Part shown: piece by piece, positions 1 through 8,048 of the stretch
Layout of the letters: every line of letters begins with the position of its first letter
Numbering within the stretch: the first letter of the stretch is position 1
Assembly (NCBI GenBank): GCA_900545825.1
Contig: URAS01000005.1
Span: 93,446-157,445 of the forward strand
Length of the DNA stretch: 64,000 bases
Reading direction: 5' to 3'
From: an uncultured Actinomyces sp.
GTDB lineage: Bacteria > Actinomycetota > Actinomycetes > Actinomycetales > Actinomycetaceae
Translations under genes and position numbers: made by a program
Notes under the pieces: generated by a model
Told to the model about the DNA's origin: nothing
Seen by the model: only the letters and a program-made list of their open reading frames with translations
Databases searched by the model: none

Positions 1-225
1 GACGACGACCACGTGGTCTCCGAGGGCGCCCTCGAGCGGGCCCGCCGGATCATCCACCCCGCCCTCGTCGAGGCGACGGCCACCGGCGACGGCGCGACCC
101 TCCAGCTGCTGCAGGCCACCGCCGAGATGGCGTCGACGTGGTACCCGCCGAAGGGCGCGGATGACACGTGGCAACCGCCGACGGAGGTCGCCCCCAACGC
201 CTTTGGGGTGCCTACCGTCAAGTAG
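1..225 (+). CDS. 3' end of an unidentified gene (partial)
   Basis: The frame is open from the first base and ends at TAG 223-225, so only the last 74 residues of a protein starting outside the window are visible. They hold an Arg/Ala-rich stretch (ERARRIIHP), a probable helix, and a Pro/Trp-containing tail (WYPPKGADDTWQPP). I do not recognise the family. The in-frame GTG at 13 is not a supported start. A short hairpin follows the stop. Confidence 0.6.
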   Translation, partial: DDDHVVSEGALERARRIIHPALVEATATGDGATLQLLQATAEMASTWYPPKGADDTWQPPTEVAPNAFGVPTVK

Positions 226-235
226 CACCGCGCAG

Positions 236-265
236 CCGGAGCGTTTCATAGGGTGAGCGCTCCGG
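236..265. terminator. Hairpin between the partial gene and brnQ
   Basis: Perfect 8-bp arms CCGGAGCG / CGCTCCGG enclose a 14-nt loop, 10 nt after the upstream stop codon. There is no U-run, so it may be a Rho-assisted end or a processing structure. The loop also resembles half of the GGTGAGCGTTTC repeat family found elsewhere in the window. Confidence 0.35.
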
Positions 266-287
266 TTGCCATCTTTCGCCTGCCGGG

Positions 288-293
288 CATAAT
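288..293 (+). promoter_or_regulatory. Candidate -10 box of brnQ
   Basis: CATAAT lies 37 bases before the brnQ ATG and would give a leader of about 30 nt containing the GGAG ribosome site. An in-frame ATG at 292 overlaps this box and is therefore an unlikely start. Confidence 0.4.
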
Positions 294-330
294 GGCCGAG
301 TTCCTGTCTCACGAAGCGGAGTCACCACCC

Positions 331-1803
331 ATGACCGGCAAACGGAATTTCTATAACGTCGTCATCACCGGCTTGGCCTTGTTCGCCATGTTCTTTGGTG
401 CCGGCAACCTCATCTACCCTGTGTTTATCGGCGTCCAGGCCGGCAGCGTCACCGTGCCCGCGGCGCTCGGGTTCATGACGACCGGCGTCCTCCTGCCGCT
501 GCTCGCCATGGTTGCCGCGGCCACGTCGGAAACGGGCATCCTCGGCATTTCCGAGCGCATCGGCCACTGGCCGGGCTTCGCGTTCTGCCTCATGGCGTTC
601 CTGTCGACCGGCGTCCTCTTCGCGATTCCGCGTGTGGCCACCGTGTCGTTCGAGATGAGCGCCGGCGCGTTCGTGTCCGACGGGTCGAAGCAGATGTCGC
701 TCCTCGTCTACACGATCATCTTCTTCGCGATCACCGGCGCCCTGTCGATGAACCCGTCGACCCTCATCGAGAAGATCGGCGGCTGGCTGACCCCCGCCCT
801 GCTGATCCTCCTCATCGTCCTTGTCTCGGCGGCGTTCGCCAAGCTGGCGCCCGTGAACCACGCGCCGGTCGCCCCGTACGATCACGCGCCCGTCGTCAAC
901 GGCCTGCTGTCGGGTTACAACACGCTCGACGCGATCGCGTCGTTCGTGTTCGGCGTCATCATCATTACGTCGCTCAAGCAGCGCGGCTACAAGCGCGGCA
1001 AGTCGCTGTTCCGCGCGACCGCACTGTCGGGCGTCGTCGCCGGTGTCATCCTCGGCCTCGTCTACTTCGGCCTGTCGCAGCTGGGTCTGCGCATGGGCAA
1101 CGTGAAGTCGGAAAACGGCGGCGAGACCCTGTCGAAGGCGGCCGCCCTCCTGTTCGGCAACACGGGCACTGTCGTCCTCGCGGCGATCGCGATCCTCGCG
1201 TGCCTCACCACCGCGGTCGGCCTGACCGGTGCGTCGACGGCGTTCTTCTCGGGCCTGTTCCCGAAGGTTCCGCGCCAGGCGCTCATCCTCATCCACATGA
1301 TCGTCTCGCTGGGTGTCGCGAACCTTGGGCTCACGCTGCTGCTCAAGGTCGTCATCCCGATCATGTACCTGTGCTACCCGGTGACGATCGGCATCGTCAT
1401 CTGCTGCCTGCTCGACATCTTCATCCCCGGCCACATGTACTGGACGTACCGCGGTTCCGTGTGGATCGCCGCCCTCTTCGGTCTCATCGACGCGATCGCC
1501 GCTGCCGGCGTCGAAGCCAGCTGGTTCAAGGCGATCGTCGACGTCGTTCCGCTGGCCCACTACTCGCTGGGCTGGCTGATTCCCACGCTGATCGGTGGCG
1601 TCATCGGCTTCATCGTCGACCACCACCAGGGTCGCCTGGTCGAGCACTTCGACTACGACCTCATGGCCCGCGAGCGCAACCGCGGCCTCGTCGAGGCCGG
1701 TATCGCCGGCACGCTCGAGGACGTCGAGGAAGAGCAAGCCGCCGACGCCGCGGAGGCCGCCGCCGAGGCCGGGAAGCCGGCCCCCGAGGCCGCCGACAAG
1801 TAG
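331..1803 (+). CDS. brnQ: Branched-chain amino acid:cation symporter BrnQ
   Basis: Predicted 490-residue integral membrane protein of the LIVCS family, importing Leu, Ile and Val with Na+ or H+. The N-terminus (TGLALFAMFFGAGNLIYPV) carries the family's characteristic GAGN motif in the first membrane segment, and about twelve hydrophobic segments follow. The hydrophilic tail from about residue 450 is rich in Glu and Ala and ends EAGKPAPEAADK. I start at ATG 331 because GGAG lies 11 bases upstream and the protein then opens in the usual BrnQ way; in-frame starts further upstream add a non-conserved leader. The gene stands alone and converges on the phosphatase gene across a 71-bp inverted repeat. 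Confidence 0.93.
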   Translation: MTGKRNFYNVVITGLALFAMFFGAGNLIYPVFIGVQAGSVTVPAALGFMTTGVLLPLLAMVAAATSETGILGISERIGHWPGFAFCLMAFLSTGVLFAIPRVATVSFEMSAGAFVSDGSKQMSLLVYTIIFFAITGALSMNPSTLIEKIGGWLTPALLILLIVLVSAAFAKLAPVNHAPVAPYDHAPVVNGLLSGYNTLDAIASFVFGVIIITSLKQRGYKRGKSLFRATALSGVVAGVILGLVYFGLSQLGLRMGNVKSENGGETLSKAAALLFGNTGTVVLAAIAILACLTTAVGLTGASTAFFSGLFPKVPRQALILIHMIVSLGVANLGLTLLLKVVIPIMYLCYPVTIGIVICCLLDIFIPGHMYWTYRGSVWIAALFGLIDAIAAAGVEASWFKAIVDVVPLAHYSLGWLIPTLIGGVIGFIVDHHQGRLVEHFDYDLMARERNRGLVEAGIAGTLEDVEEEQAADAAEAAAEAGKPAPEAADK

Positions 1804-1819
1804 CCGCTCACCGCGACTC

Positions 1820-1890
1820 CGAAACGCTCACCTGAATTGTCACAATCCGGCCCTCACGGGCCGAAATCGACAAGCTAGGTGAGCGTTTCG
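1820..1890. repeat. Intergenic inverted repeat family 1, copy 1
   Basis: A 71-bp element starts CGAAACGCTCACCTGAATTG and ends CAAGCTAGGTGAGCGTTTCG, so the outer arms are inverted. It sits between convergent genes. Three more copies are at 46308, 61256 and 62831. It could act as a bidirectional terminator or be a REP/MITE-like element. Confidence 0.8.
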
Positions 1891-1913
1891 CTTTGCCTTC
1901 GTCCCACCCCGGA

Positions 1914-1949
1914 TGAACGTGATGGTTCGCTCCAGAAGGATCACGTTGA
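1914..1949. repeat. Intergenic inverted repeat family 2, copy 1
   Basis: TGAACGTGAT and ATCACGTTGA arms are separated by about 16 nt that include TCGCTCCAGAAGG. Related sequences occur at 53993, 63924 and 63966, always outside genes. Confidence 0.55.
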
Positions 1950-1961
1950 CGGGGGGGGCGG

Positions 1962-2654
1962 CTAACGCCACTCGGCCGGGTCGATGACCTGGATCGAGCG
2001 GCGCAGGGCGGTGAGGCCCGGGATGACCTCCCACTCCTCGATCGGCTTCGACGAATAGAGGTCGGCCTCGAAGCCGCCTGCGACGCTGCCGGTCGCGCGG
2101 GTGATCGAGCAGTTGCGCACCGGCTGGCTCATGACGAGGTCGGGGGTGATCCCGCCGAGCATCGACGCCGAAAACAGGCGGGTGACGCCGCCGTGGGTGA
2201 CGAAGCAGATCCGCGAATCCGACCCGAAAACCCGCTCAACCTCGCGGACAAGCGAGGTGACGCGGCCGACGACGTGCGCGCCGATTTCCGCGCCCGGCAT
2301 CCGCCGCGTGTCGTCGCCGTGCAGCCACGAGCAGACAAACGACAGGTAGGCCGCGGGCGCATCGGCATCGTGAAGCATCTCGAGGTCGCCCGCGCGCACC
2401 TCACGCAACCGTACGTCCGCGAGGATCGGCAGGCCGAAGTGCCGGGCCAGCGGCCGCGCGGTCTGGCGCGTGCGAACCAGCGGCGACGCGATGATCGCGT
2501 CGGGGGCGCCAATCCCCAGGCGCTCCCATTCGGCGGGAATCCCGGCGGCCTGCGCTTTTCCGCGGGCGTTGAGCGGAGCCCCCGGGAAATCCGTGTCGAG
2601 GGCGTCGATGATGTTGGACGACGTCTGGCCGTGGCGAACGAGGATAAGCTCCAT
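1962..2654 (-). CDS. Histidine phosphatase family protein (phosphoglycerate mutase-like)
   Basis: A 230-residue protein of the histidine phosphatase superfamily. The N-terminus LVRHGQTSSN is the RHG catalytic signature, with the histidine that takes the phosphate; the second catalytic histidine is in FVTHGGVTR near residue 175. The substrate cannot be told from the sequence: cofactor-dependent mutases are usually longer and more conserved, so a broad small-molecule phosphatase is more likely. The ATG at 2654 has AAGGTGGGAAGC upstream. It lies 35 bases downstream of hemL on the same strand and is probably co-transcribed with it, a pairing seen in other actinobacteria. Confidence 0.85.
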   Translation of the reverse strand: MELILVRHGQTSSNIIDALDTDFPGAPLNARGKAQAAGIPAEWERLGIGAPDAIIASPLVRTRQTARPLARHFGLPILADVRLREVRAGDLEMLHDADAPAAYLSFVCSWLHGDDTRRMPGAEIGAHVVGRVTSLVREVERVFGSDSRICFVTHGGVTRLFSASMLGGITPDLVMSQPVRNCSITRATGSVAGGFEADLYSSKPIEEWEVIPGLTALRRSIQVIDPAEWR

Positions 2655-2689
2655 GCTTCCCACCTTACGGGGACGGCCCCGCCGTCGCC

Positions 2690-4114
2690 TCAGCGCTCCA
2701 GCGCCTCGGCGACGCGCGGGACGGCGTGGTCGATCGCCGTGAACACGCGGCCCACGGCGTCGTCGTCGTGCGCGGCCGAGACGAACCACGCCTCGAAGCA
2801 CGAGGGCGGCAGCGAGACGCCCTCGTCGCGCATCGCGTGGAAGAACACCCGGTAGGCGTCGGCGTTTTGGCTGGTCGCCTGGGCATAGTTGGCGACGCCG
2901 GTGCGGGCTGCGTCCTCGCCGAAGAAGACCGAGAACAGCGAGCCGGCGCTGTTGATGACGTGGGGGATCTCGTACTGCGCCAGCTGGTCCGCCAGGTAGC
3001 CGCGGATCGCCTGCGACACGGCGTCGACGCGCGCGTAACAGGCGTCGTCGGCCAGGCGCAGCGTCGCGAGGCCCGCGGCCGTCGCCAGTGGGTTCCCCGA
3101 CAGCGTGCCGGCCTGGTAGACGGGGCCCTGCGGCGCCAGGCGCTCCATGATGTCGCGGCGCCCGCCCAGCGCGGCCAGCGGCATACCGCCGCCGATGACC
3201 TTGCCGAACGTCATGATGTCGGGCGCGTAGTCGACGCCGGCGATCTGCTGCTCGCACCACGCGTCGCGCGCCTCCGCCGTCGCAGAAGCGCCAACGAGGG
3301 CGTCCGGCAGCACGGCCGGCAGCGACTCGGGCCGCCAGCCGACCTCGAAGCCCCAGAAGCCCGCCGGCGACACGCGGAAGCCGGTGAGGACCTCGTCGGT
3401 GATCATGAGGGCGCCCGCGTCGCGCGTGACCTCGCGGATCGTCCGGTTGAAGCCGGGCGCGGGCGGGACGATCCCCATGTTCGCGGGGCACGACTCGGTG
3501 ATGACGGCGGCGATCCGGTCGCCGTGCTCGGCGAAGCAGGCGCGCAGGGCGTCCTCGTCGTTGTAGGGGAGGACGATCGTCAGCGCCGCGATCGCCTGGG
3601 GCACGCCCGCTGAGCCCGGCAGGCCCTGGGTGGCGACGCCCGACCCGGCCTCGGCCAGCAGCGAGTCGGAGTGGCCGTGGTAGCAGCCGGCAAACTTCAC
3701 CAGGAGGTCGCGCCCGGTAAAACCGCGGGCCAGGCGGATCGCCGTCATCGTCGCCTCGGTGCCGGTGGACACCAGCCGCACCTCCTGGGCCACCGGCACG
3801 CGCGCGGTGACGGCCTCGGCGAGGGCGGCCTCGGCCTCGGTCGGCGCGCCGAACGACAGGCCGCGCTGGGCGGCCTCGGTGACGGCCTCGACGACCTCGG
3901 GGTGGGCGTGTCCCAGCAGTGCCGGCCCCCACGTGCCGACGAGGTCGACGAACGTCCGCCCGTCCGCATCCCGGATATAAGGGCCGGCCGCGCGGGCGAT
4001 GAATGAGGGCGTCCCTCCCACCGAACCGAAGGCGCGCACGGGCGAGTTAACGCCGCCCGGAGTGGCGAGAAGTGACCGGTTATACAGGGTGTCGTTCGCT
4101 GTGGCGCTAGTCAT
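2690..4114 (-). CDS. hemL: Glutamate-1-semialdehyde 2,1-aminomutase
   Basis: A 474-residue PLP enzyme making 5-aminolevulinate for tetrapyrroles by the C5 pathway. Visible hallmarks are GGVNSPVRAF at residues 20-29, the GTWGPALLGHAHP segment, STGTEA (phosphate binding), DEVLTGFR, and the PLP lysine in FGKVIGGGMP (K305). Oddity: between DEVLTGFR and the PLP-lysine motif there are roughly 35 extra residues (about 261-296, with PAVLPDALVGASATAEARD) absent from typical HemL. The start at 4114 is preceded at 7 bases by TACGAT and has no clear ribosome site, suggesting a leaderless message. The other heme genes are not in the window. Confidence 0.92.
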   Translation of the reverse strand: MTSATANDTLYNRSLLATPGGVNSPVRAFGSVGGTPSFIARAAGPYIRDADGRTFVDLVGTWGPALLGHAHPEVVEAVTEAAQRGLSFGAPTEAEAALAEAVTARVPVAQEVRLVSTGTEATMTAIRLARGFTGRDLLVKFAGCYHGHSDSLLAEAGSGVATQGLPGSAGVPQAIAALTIVLPYNDEDALRACFAEHGDRIAAVITESCPANMGIVPPAPGFNRTIREVTRDAGALMITDEVLTGFRVSPAGFWGFEVGWRPESLPAVLPDALVGASATAEARDAWCEQQIAGVDYAPDIMTFGKVIGGGMPLAALGGRRDIMERLAPQGPVYQAGTLSGNPLATAAGLATLRLADDACYARVDAVSQAIRGYLADQLAQYEIPHVINSAGSLFSVFFGEDAARTGVANYAQATSQNADAYRVFFHAMRDEGVSLPPSCFEAWFVSAAHDDDAVGRVFTAIDHAVPRVAEALER

Positions 4115-4121
4115 GTTCCCT

Positions 4122-4127
4122 ATCGTA
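4122..4127 (-). promoter_or_regulatory. -10 box of hemL (leaderless type)
   Basis: On the minus strand TACGAT is followed by seven bases (AGGGAAC) and the hemL ATG, so transcription would begin at or next to the start codon. Confidence 0.5.
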
Positions 4128-4335
4128 GCGGCGCGATTGACAAAACCCGATCTGCAGTATTCCTCTTCGGTTCATTGTGTTCTAATATGGGTCTGTCTGA
4201 GGTATTCCATGCATACACGAGTCATTAAAAGTTTGCGTGGGTGAACGGGATCGCGGCCCAGGTGGCACGACATCGTCGCGAGACCGTAGGCTATTGAGTC
4301 GTGGGGAATACCCGGGCTGGGACGTTGGGGAGAAG

Positions 4336-6003
4336 ATGAGAACGGGTAATGTACGGCGAGTTATCGCCGGTTGCGTAGCGACGGCGGCGCTCAGCCTGCC
4401 GGTTGCTTTCGCGTGCCCGATTCTCCCGGCCGTTGCCGAGGACGCCGCCAGCCCGTCCACTGCGGCCGCCACCACCGACTCCCCCGCCGCCTCCCTGCCC
4501 CAGCCGACGCCCTCCGAAACGCCTACGACCTCGGATCAGACCCGACCCGCCGGCCTCACCCTCGTCGCCCAGCCCGGCGACACCGCCGACTCCGATGTCG
4601 TCACCCTGGTCTCCGACGACCAGGCCGCCGCCCCCGACCACAACCACGCCGACGTGGCCTTTGACGGTCTTACGGGCGCGCTCCCCATCTCGTCGCAGAT
4701 CCTCGACACCGACAACCCGCGCGCGCTGTTGTGGCGCACCCACGGCTACCACGTCCGCTTCAACCTCCTGAGCTTCCGGCCGATTCTTGGCACGCCGCGG
4801 GACGCGACGGTGACCATCGACCACCAGCGATCCTCCGTCCTCGTCAGCCGCCTCCACCTGCCCATTCCCCGCCCCTACACCCCGGGCGACGACCTCCTCC
4901 TCGGCCGCATCCTCGACCCCCACGGCTCGCTCGCCGTCCTCCACGCCGGCAGAAGTTCGCAGCTCGACATGCATTTCTCCGACGCGGGCGTCTACGAGCT
5001 CAAGTTCTCCGCCGCCCTGTGGCGCGGCGTCTTCGGCTGGACGTATTCGCGCACGTTCACCCTGACGATCACTGTCGGCCACCCCCAGCCCACGCCGACC
5101 CCCACCGTCGACCCGACGACCACCACGCCGACACCCACCGTCGACCCAACGACCACCACGCCGGCACCCACGTCCACCACCCCCACGCCGCCGACGACGG
5201 AACCCACGGTCACCCCCACGACCACGACGCCGAAGCCGACCAAGCCCTCGCCGACCCCCACGACCACCACGCCGAAGCCGACAACGCCCACGCCGACGCC
5301 GGTCCAGCCCAGCAAACCGACGCCGACTCCCACGCCCACGACCACCACGCCGTCACCCGTCCCTGTACCCAGCGACGCGACGCCCGTGAAGCCCACGAAG
5401 CCGACGATTGCCCCGTTCCCGCCGACCGGCACAGACACACCGCCGGCTGGCACGACCACGCCGCCGGCCGCCCCCTCGACGGAGACCCCCAGCACCCGCA
5501 CGCCGCAGCCGTCGCCGGAACCGTCGCCGACCTCCACGCATCGCCCGCAGCCCACGGGCACGCACATCGCGCCGACGCCCGGCCACACCGCGATGGGCCA
5601 GCAGCCCGCCGCGCCGCACAGGGACGTCTCCCCCAACTCGGTCGCCGTCCATCCGCGCGTGCCCAGCAAGGCTGCCGGCTCGCCCGCTCCCGCCCGCGAC
5701 CTGCCCCTTCGTTCGCTCCAGCCGGGTAAGGTGCCGCCAAGCTCGCAGTCGCAGCCCTCGCCGAGCCCCAGCGCTACCCCGCTGCCCGGGTCGACCGATG
5801 CCGGCATCGACACCGACCAGACGACGGCCGTGCCGACCGTCAGCAACGCGCCGGGCCTCAACACCGAGGCGGCGAATCAGCGCTGGGCCTCGAGGTCGTC
5901 GATCGGCGTCCTCACCGTCGGCCTCGTCTCGGCGTTCTGCGCGGTGACCGGCGGCGTTGTCATGGTTCGCCGGTCGCGCCTGCGCGGCCTGTCCGTACGA
6001 TAG
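4336..6003 (+). CDS. Putative surface protein: wall-type domain, Pro/Thr stalk, C-terminal membrane anchor
   Basis: 555 residues. A signal peptide (RRVIAGCVATAALSLPVAF, cleavage near residue 34) leads into a globular part to about residue 250. The stretch QLDMHFSDAGVYELKFSA resembles the repeat of actinobacterial surface-anchored (choice-of-anchor M / P. acnes wall) proteins. Residues about 250-460 are a repetitive Pro/Thr/Lys stalk (TPTVDPTTTTP units), then a hydrophobic segment and RRSRLRG near the C-terminus. I see no clear LPxTG sorting motif, so it is probably membrane-anchored. GGGGAGAAG precedes ATG 4336. The next gene starts 6 bases after its stop, suggesting an operon. The ligand is unknown. 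Confidence 0.7.
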   Translation: MRTGNVRRVIAGCVATAALSLPVAFACPILPAVAEDAASPSTAAATTDSPAASLPQPTPSETPTTSDQTRPAGLTLVAQPGDTADSDVVTLVSDDQAAAPDHNHADVAFDGLTGALPISSQILDTDNPRALLWRTHGYHVRFNLLSFRPILGTPRDATVTIDHQRSSVLVSRLHLPIPRPYTPGDDLLLGRILDPHGSLAVLHAGRSSQLDMHFSDAGVYELKFSAALWRGVFGWTYSRTFTLTITVGHPQPTPTPTVDPTTTTPTPTVDPTTTTPAPTSTTPTPPTTEPTVTPTTTTPKPTKPSPTPTTTTPKPTTPTPTPVQPSKPTPTPTPTTTTPSPVPVPSDATPVKPTKPTIAPFPPTGTDTPPAGTTTPPAAPSTETPSTRTPQPSPEPSPTSTHRPQPTGTHIAPTPGHTAMGQQPAAPHRDVSPNSVAVHPRVPSKAAGSPAPARDLPLRSLQPGKVPPSSQSQPSPSPSATPLPGSTDAGIDTDQTTAVPTVSNAPGLNTEAANQRWASRSSIGVLTVGLVSAFCAVTGGVVMVRRSRLRGLSVR

Positions 6004-6008
6004 ATCCC

Positions 6009-6785
6009 GTGTTTAACCCTCTGCGCCGGCAGTTTGCCCGCACCCTCGTCGCCCACGAGAAGACGACGCCCCTCGACAACGCCCGCTACGTCGCCGTCGC
6101 GACGGGGCGCCTGGAGCCCTACCTGCGCGCGCTGGCCCACATCGCCGTGTGGGCGCCCGCGAAACCGCAGCTGACCAGCGTCGAGGGCGCCACGCTGCTC
6201 CAGGTGTGGGGGACGAAACCGCGGGCTACGCTGGCCGATCTCCCCGCCGACGCCGGCGGTATCAGCGCGGTCAACGTCCTCGAGTACTACGCCGAGCACG
6301 CCGACCTCGCCGATCCCCAGGTCGGCCTCGTCGTCGACCCCGGCCTGGAGTCCGAGCTCACCGTCGAGGCCAGCCACCTGCCGACGATCGAGGCCCTGCA
6401 GCGCGGCGACGCGATCGTCGAGGCGTTCTCAGCCATCGGTGCAGAGGAGCTGGTGGCCGCGCCCGCCTACCGCGACCCTGAGGGCGACCTCGCGGCCCTC
6501 ACCGCGCCGGACGCCACCGAGGCGCACCTGGCTGACCTCCTCGAGGACGGCCAGACCGTCCTACGGGTCGAGGCGCTGGTCGCCGGCAGCCCGGGCGGGT
6601 CGCCGACCTATCGCGTGTACTTCATCCAGGCCGCCGACCAGTCGTTCCCGCCGCTGCCACCCGAGGTCGACGCCCGCCTCAGCGAGGCCGCCGGCGCCGA
6701 CCGCGTCCTCGTCAACCCGGCGACGCCGGATTGGCGGCGCGACCTCCTGTGGGACCTCCGCGCCTGGGCGGTGCCGCTGGGCTGA
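6009..6785 (+). CDS. Uncharacterised 258-residue cytoplasmic protein
   Basis: I do not recognise the family. It has no signal peptide or membrane segment and is acidic. It contains an N-terminal NPLRRQFART stretch, a Trp-rich segment (HIAVWAPAKPQLTSVEG) and a C-terminal TPDWRRDLLWDLRAW. It follows the surface protein gene by 5 bases and starts with GTG without a strong ribosome site, so it may be translated by coupling. Codon use matches its neighbours. Confidence 0.6.
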   Translation: MFNPLRRQFARTLVAHEKTTPLDNARYVAVATGRLEPYLRALAHIAVWAPAKPQLTSVEGATLLQVWGTKPRATLADLPADAGGISAVNVLEYYAEHADLADPQVGLVVDPGLESELTVEASHLPTIEALQRGDAIVEAFSAIGAEELVAAPAYRDPEGDLAALTAPDATEAHLADLLEDGQTVLRVEALVAGSPGGSPTYRVYFIQAADQSFPPLPPEVDARLSEAAGADRVLVNPATPDWRRDLLWDLRAWAVPLG

Positions 6786-6838
6786 CGGCCGCGTCGGGCC
6801 GCGAGCGCACGCTCTAGCGCACCCGAACCGCCCGCGCT

Positions 6839-7921
6839 CTAGTACTGCGTGAGCGTCTGCGGGTCGATGCTGGCGATCGCGTCGAGGAACCGCTCGTTCT
6901 CCTCCGGCGCGCCCACGGTGACGCGGACACCGTCGGGGAAGGCGCGGACGATGACGCCGCGCGGCGTGCACGCGTCGATGATCGCCTCGCGCGCGTCGGC
7001 GCCGGGGAACCACAGGAAGTTCGACGCCGACTTCGGCACCTGCCAACCGCCCTCGGTGACGGCGGCGTGGAGGGCGTCGCGGGCGGCGACGATACCGGCG
7101 ACCTGCTTGTCAACCTCGGCGCGCAGCGTGAGGGCCTCGATCGCCGCGGCCTGGGCGGCCTGGTTGACCGAGAACGGGGTCGTCGTCTTGCGCAGCGCCT
7201 CGGCGATGAACGGCGACGACACCGAGTAGCCGACGCGCAGACCGGCCAGGCCGAACGCCTTGGAGAACGTCCGCGCGGCGATGAGGTTGGGGTACTGCTC
7301 GGTCAGCGCGATCCCGTCGAGCCGCTCCGGCGAGTCGTCGAAGTCGTAGTACGCCTCGTCCAGCAGGACGAGGACGTCGCTGGGGACGTTCTCCATGATG
7401 TACTCGAACGCCTCGCGGCGCAGCGGCGTGCCGGTCGGGTTGTTCGGCGTGCACAGGAGGACGGCGCGCGTCCGGTCGGTCACCGCGTCGACCAGGCCGG
7501 CGGGATCGTGAAGGAACCCGTCGGCCAGCGGCACCGGCACGGCGTCGGCCCCGCTGACGCCGATGAGGATCGGGTAGGCCTCGAAACTGCGCCACGGCAT
7601 GACGATCTCGTCGCCTTCGGTGGCGACGGCCAGCAGCAGCTGGGCGATGAGCGAACACGACCCATTGCCGATGACGATGCGCTCGGCATCGACCCCGAGG
7701 TCGTCGGCGAGGGCGTCGACCAGCGGCGTCGCCAGCATGTCGGGGTAGCGGTTGAGCTCGGCAGTCGCCCGGTCGACGGCGGCCCGGATCGCCGGCAGCG
7801 TGGGGTTGGGGTTTTCGTTCGACGACAGCTTCGTCACCTCGCCGGCGTGGCCTTTGCCGGGCTTGTACGTGGCGATGCGGTCGAGGGCGGGTCGGATACG
7901 AATACTGGGTGAGCTGCTCAT
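6839..7921 (-). CDS. hisC: Histidinol-phosphate aminotransferase
   Basis: A 360-residue fold-type I PLP aminotransferase. HisC features are the opening IRPALDRIATYKPG, LSSNENP (substrate phosphate region), NNPTG, DEAYYDF, and the PLP lysine in TFSKAFGLAGLRVGY. The family also acts on aromatic amino acids, so a PatA/AroAT-like role is possible. The start at 7921 is favoured because GATAAT lies six bases upstream (leaderless pattern); a GTG at 7960 would add a non-conserved leader. It is isolated from other his genes. Confidence 0.85.
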   Translation of the reverse strand: MSSSPSIRIRPALDRIATYKPGKGHAGEVTKLSSNENPNPTLPAIRAAVDRATAELNRYPDMLATPLVDALADDLGVDAERIVIGNGSCSLIAQLLLAVATEGDEIVMPWRSFEAYPILIGVSGADAVPVPLADGFLHDPAGLVDAVTDRTRAVLLCTPNNPTGTPLRREAFEYIMENVPSDVLVLLDEAYYDFDDSPERLDGIALTEQYPNLIAARTFSKAFGLAGLRVGYSVSSPFIAEALRKTTTPFSVNQAAQAAAIEALTLRAEVDKQVAGIVAARDALHAAVTEGGWQVPKSASNFLWFPGADAREAIIDACTPRGVIVRAFPDGVRVTVGAPEENERFLDAIASIDPQTLTQY

Positions 7922-7927
7922 TCCTCC

Positions 7928-7933
7928 ATTATC
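7928..7933 (-). promoter_or_regulatory. -10 box of hisC (leaderless type)
   Basis: GATAAT, then GGAGGA, then ATG on the minus strand. The GGAGG is too close to the start for normal Shine-Dalgarno use. The purB start has almost the same sequence. Confidence 0.5.
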
Positions 7934-8036
7934 GTGCGTGCGGCCGGCGACGGTCGCCACCGGTCCGGCAGGTGACCGGGTTTCCCGTGCCCCGCCGCGG
8001 CCAGCCGCCGCCCCCGGCCCCTCGAGACCCGGATGT

Positions 8037-8042
8037 TAGCCT
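8037..8042 (+). promoter_or_regulatory. -10 box that decides the ABC ATPase start
   Basis: TAGCCT is followed by GTGAGC and then GTG 8049. The first GTG (8043) would lie inside the space normally left before the transcript start, so 8049 is preferred. Confidence 0.45.
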
Positions 8043-8048
8043 GTGAGC

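Noticed and set aside
322..1737. Long minus-strand frame opposite brnQ
   Set aside because: Charged low-complexity composition typical of the antisense of a high-GC gene; brnQ is unmistakable on the other strand.
7922..7960. Upstream GTG start for hisC
   Set aside because: It would start within or before the -10 box and adds residues not typical of HisC.
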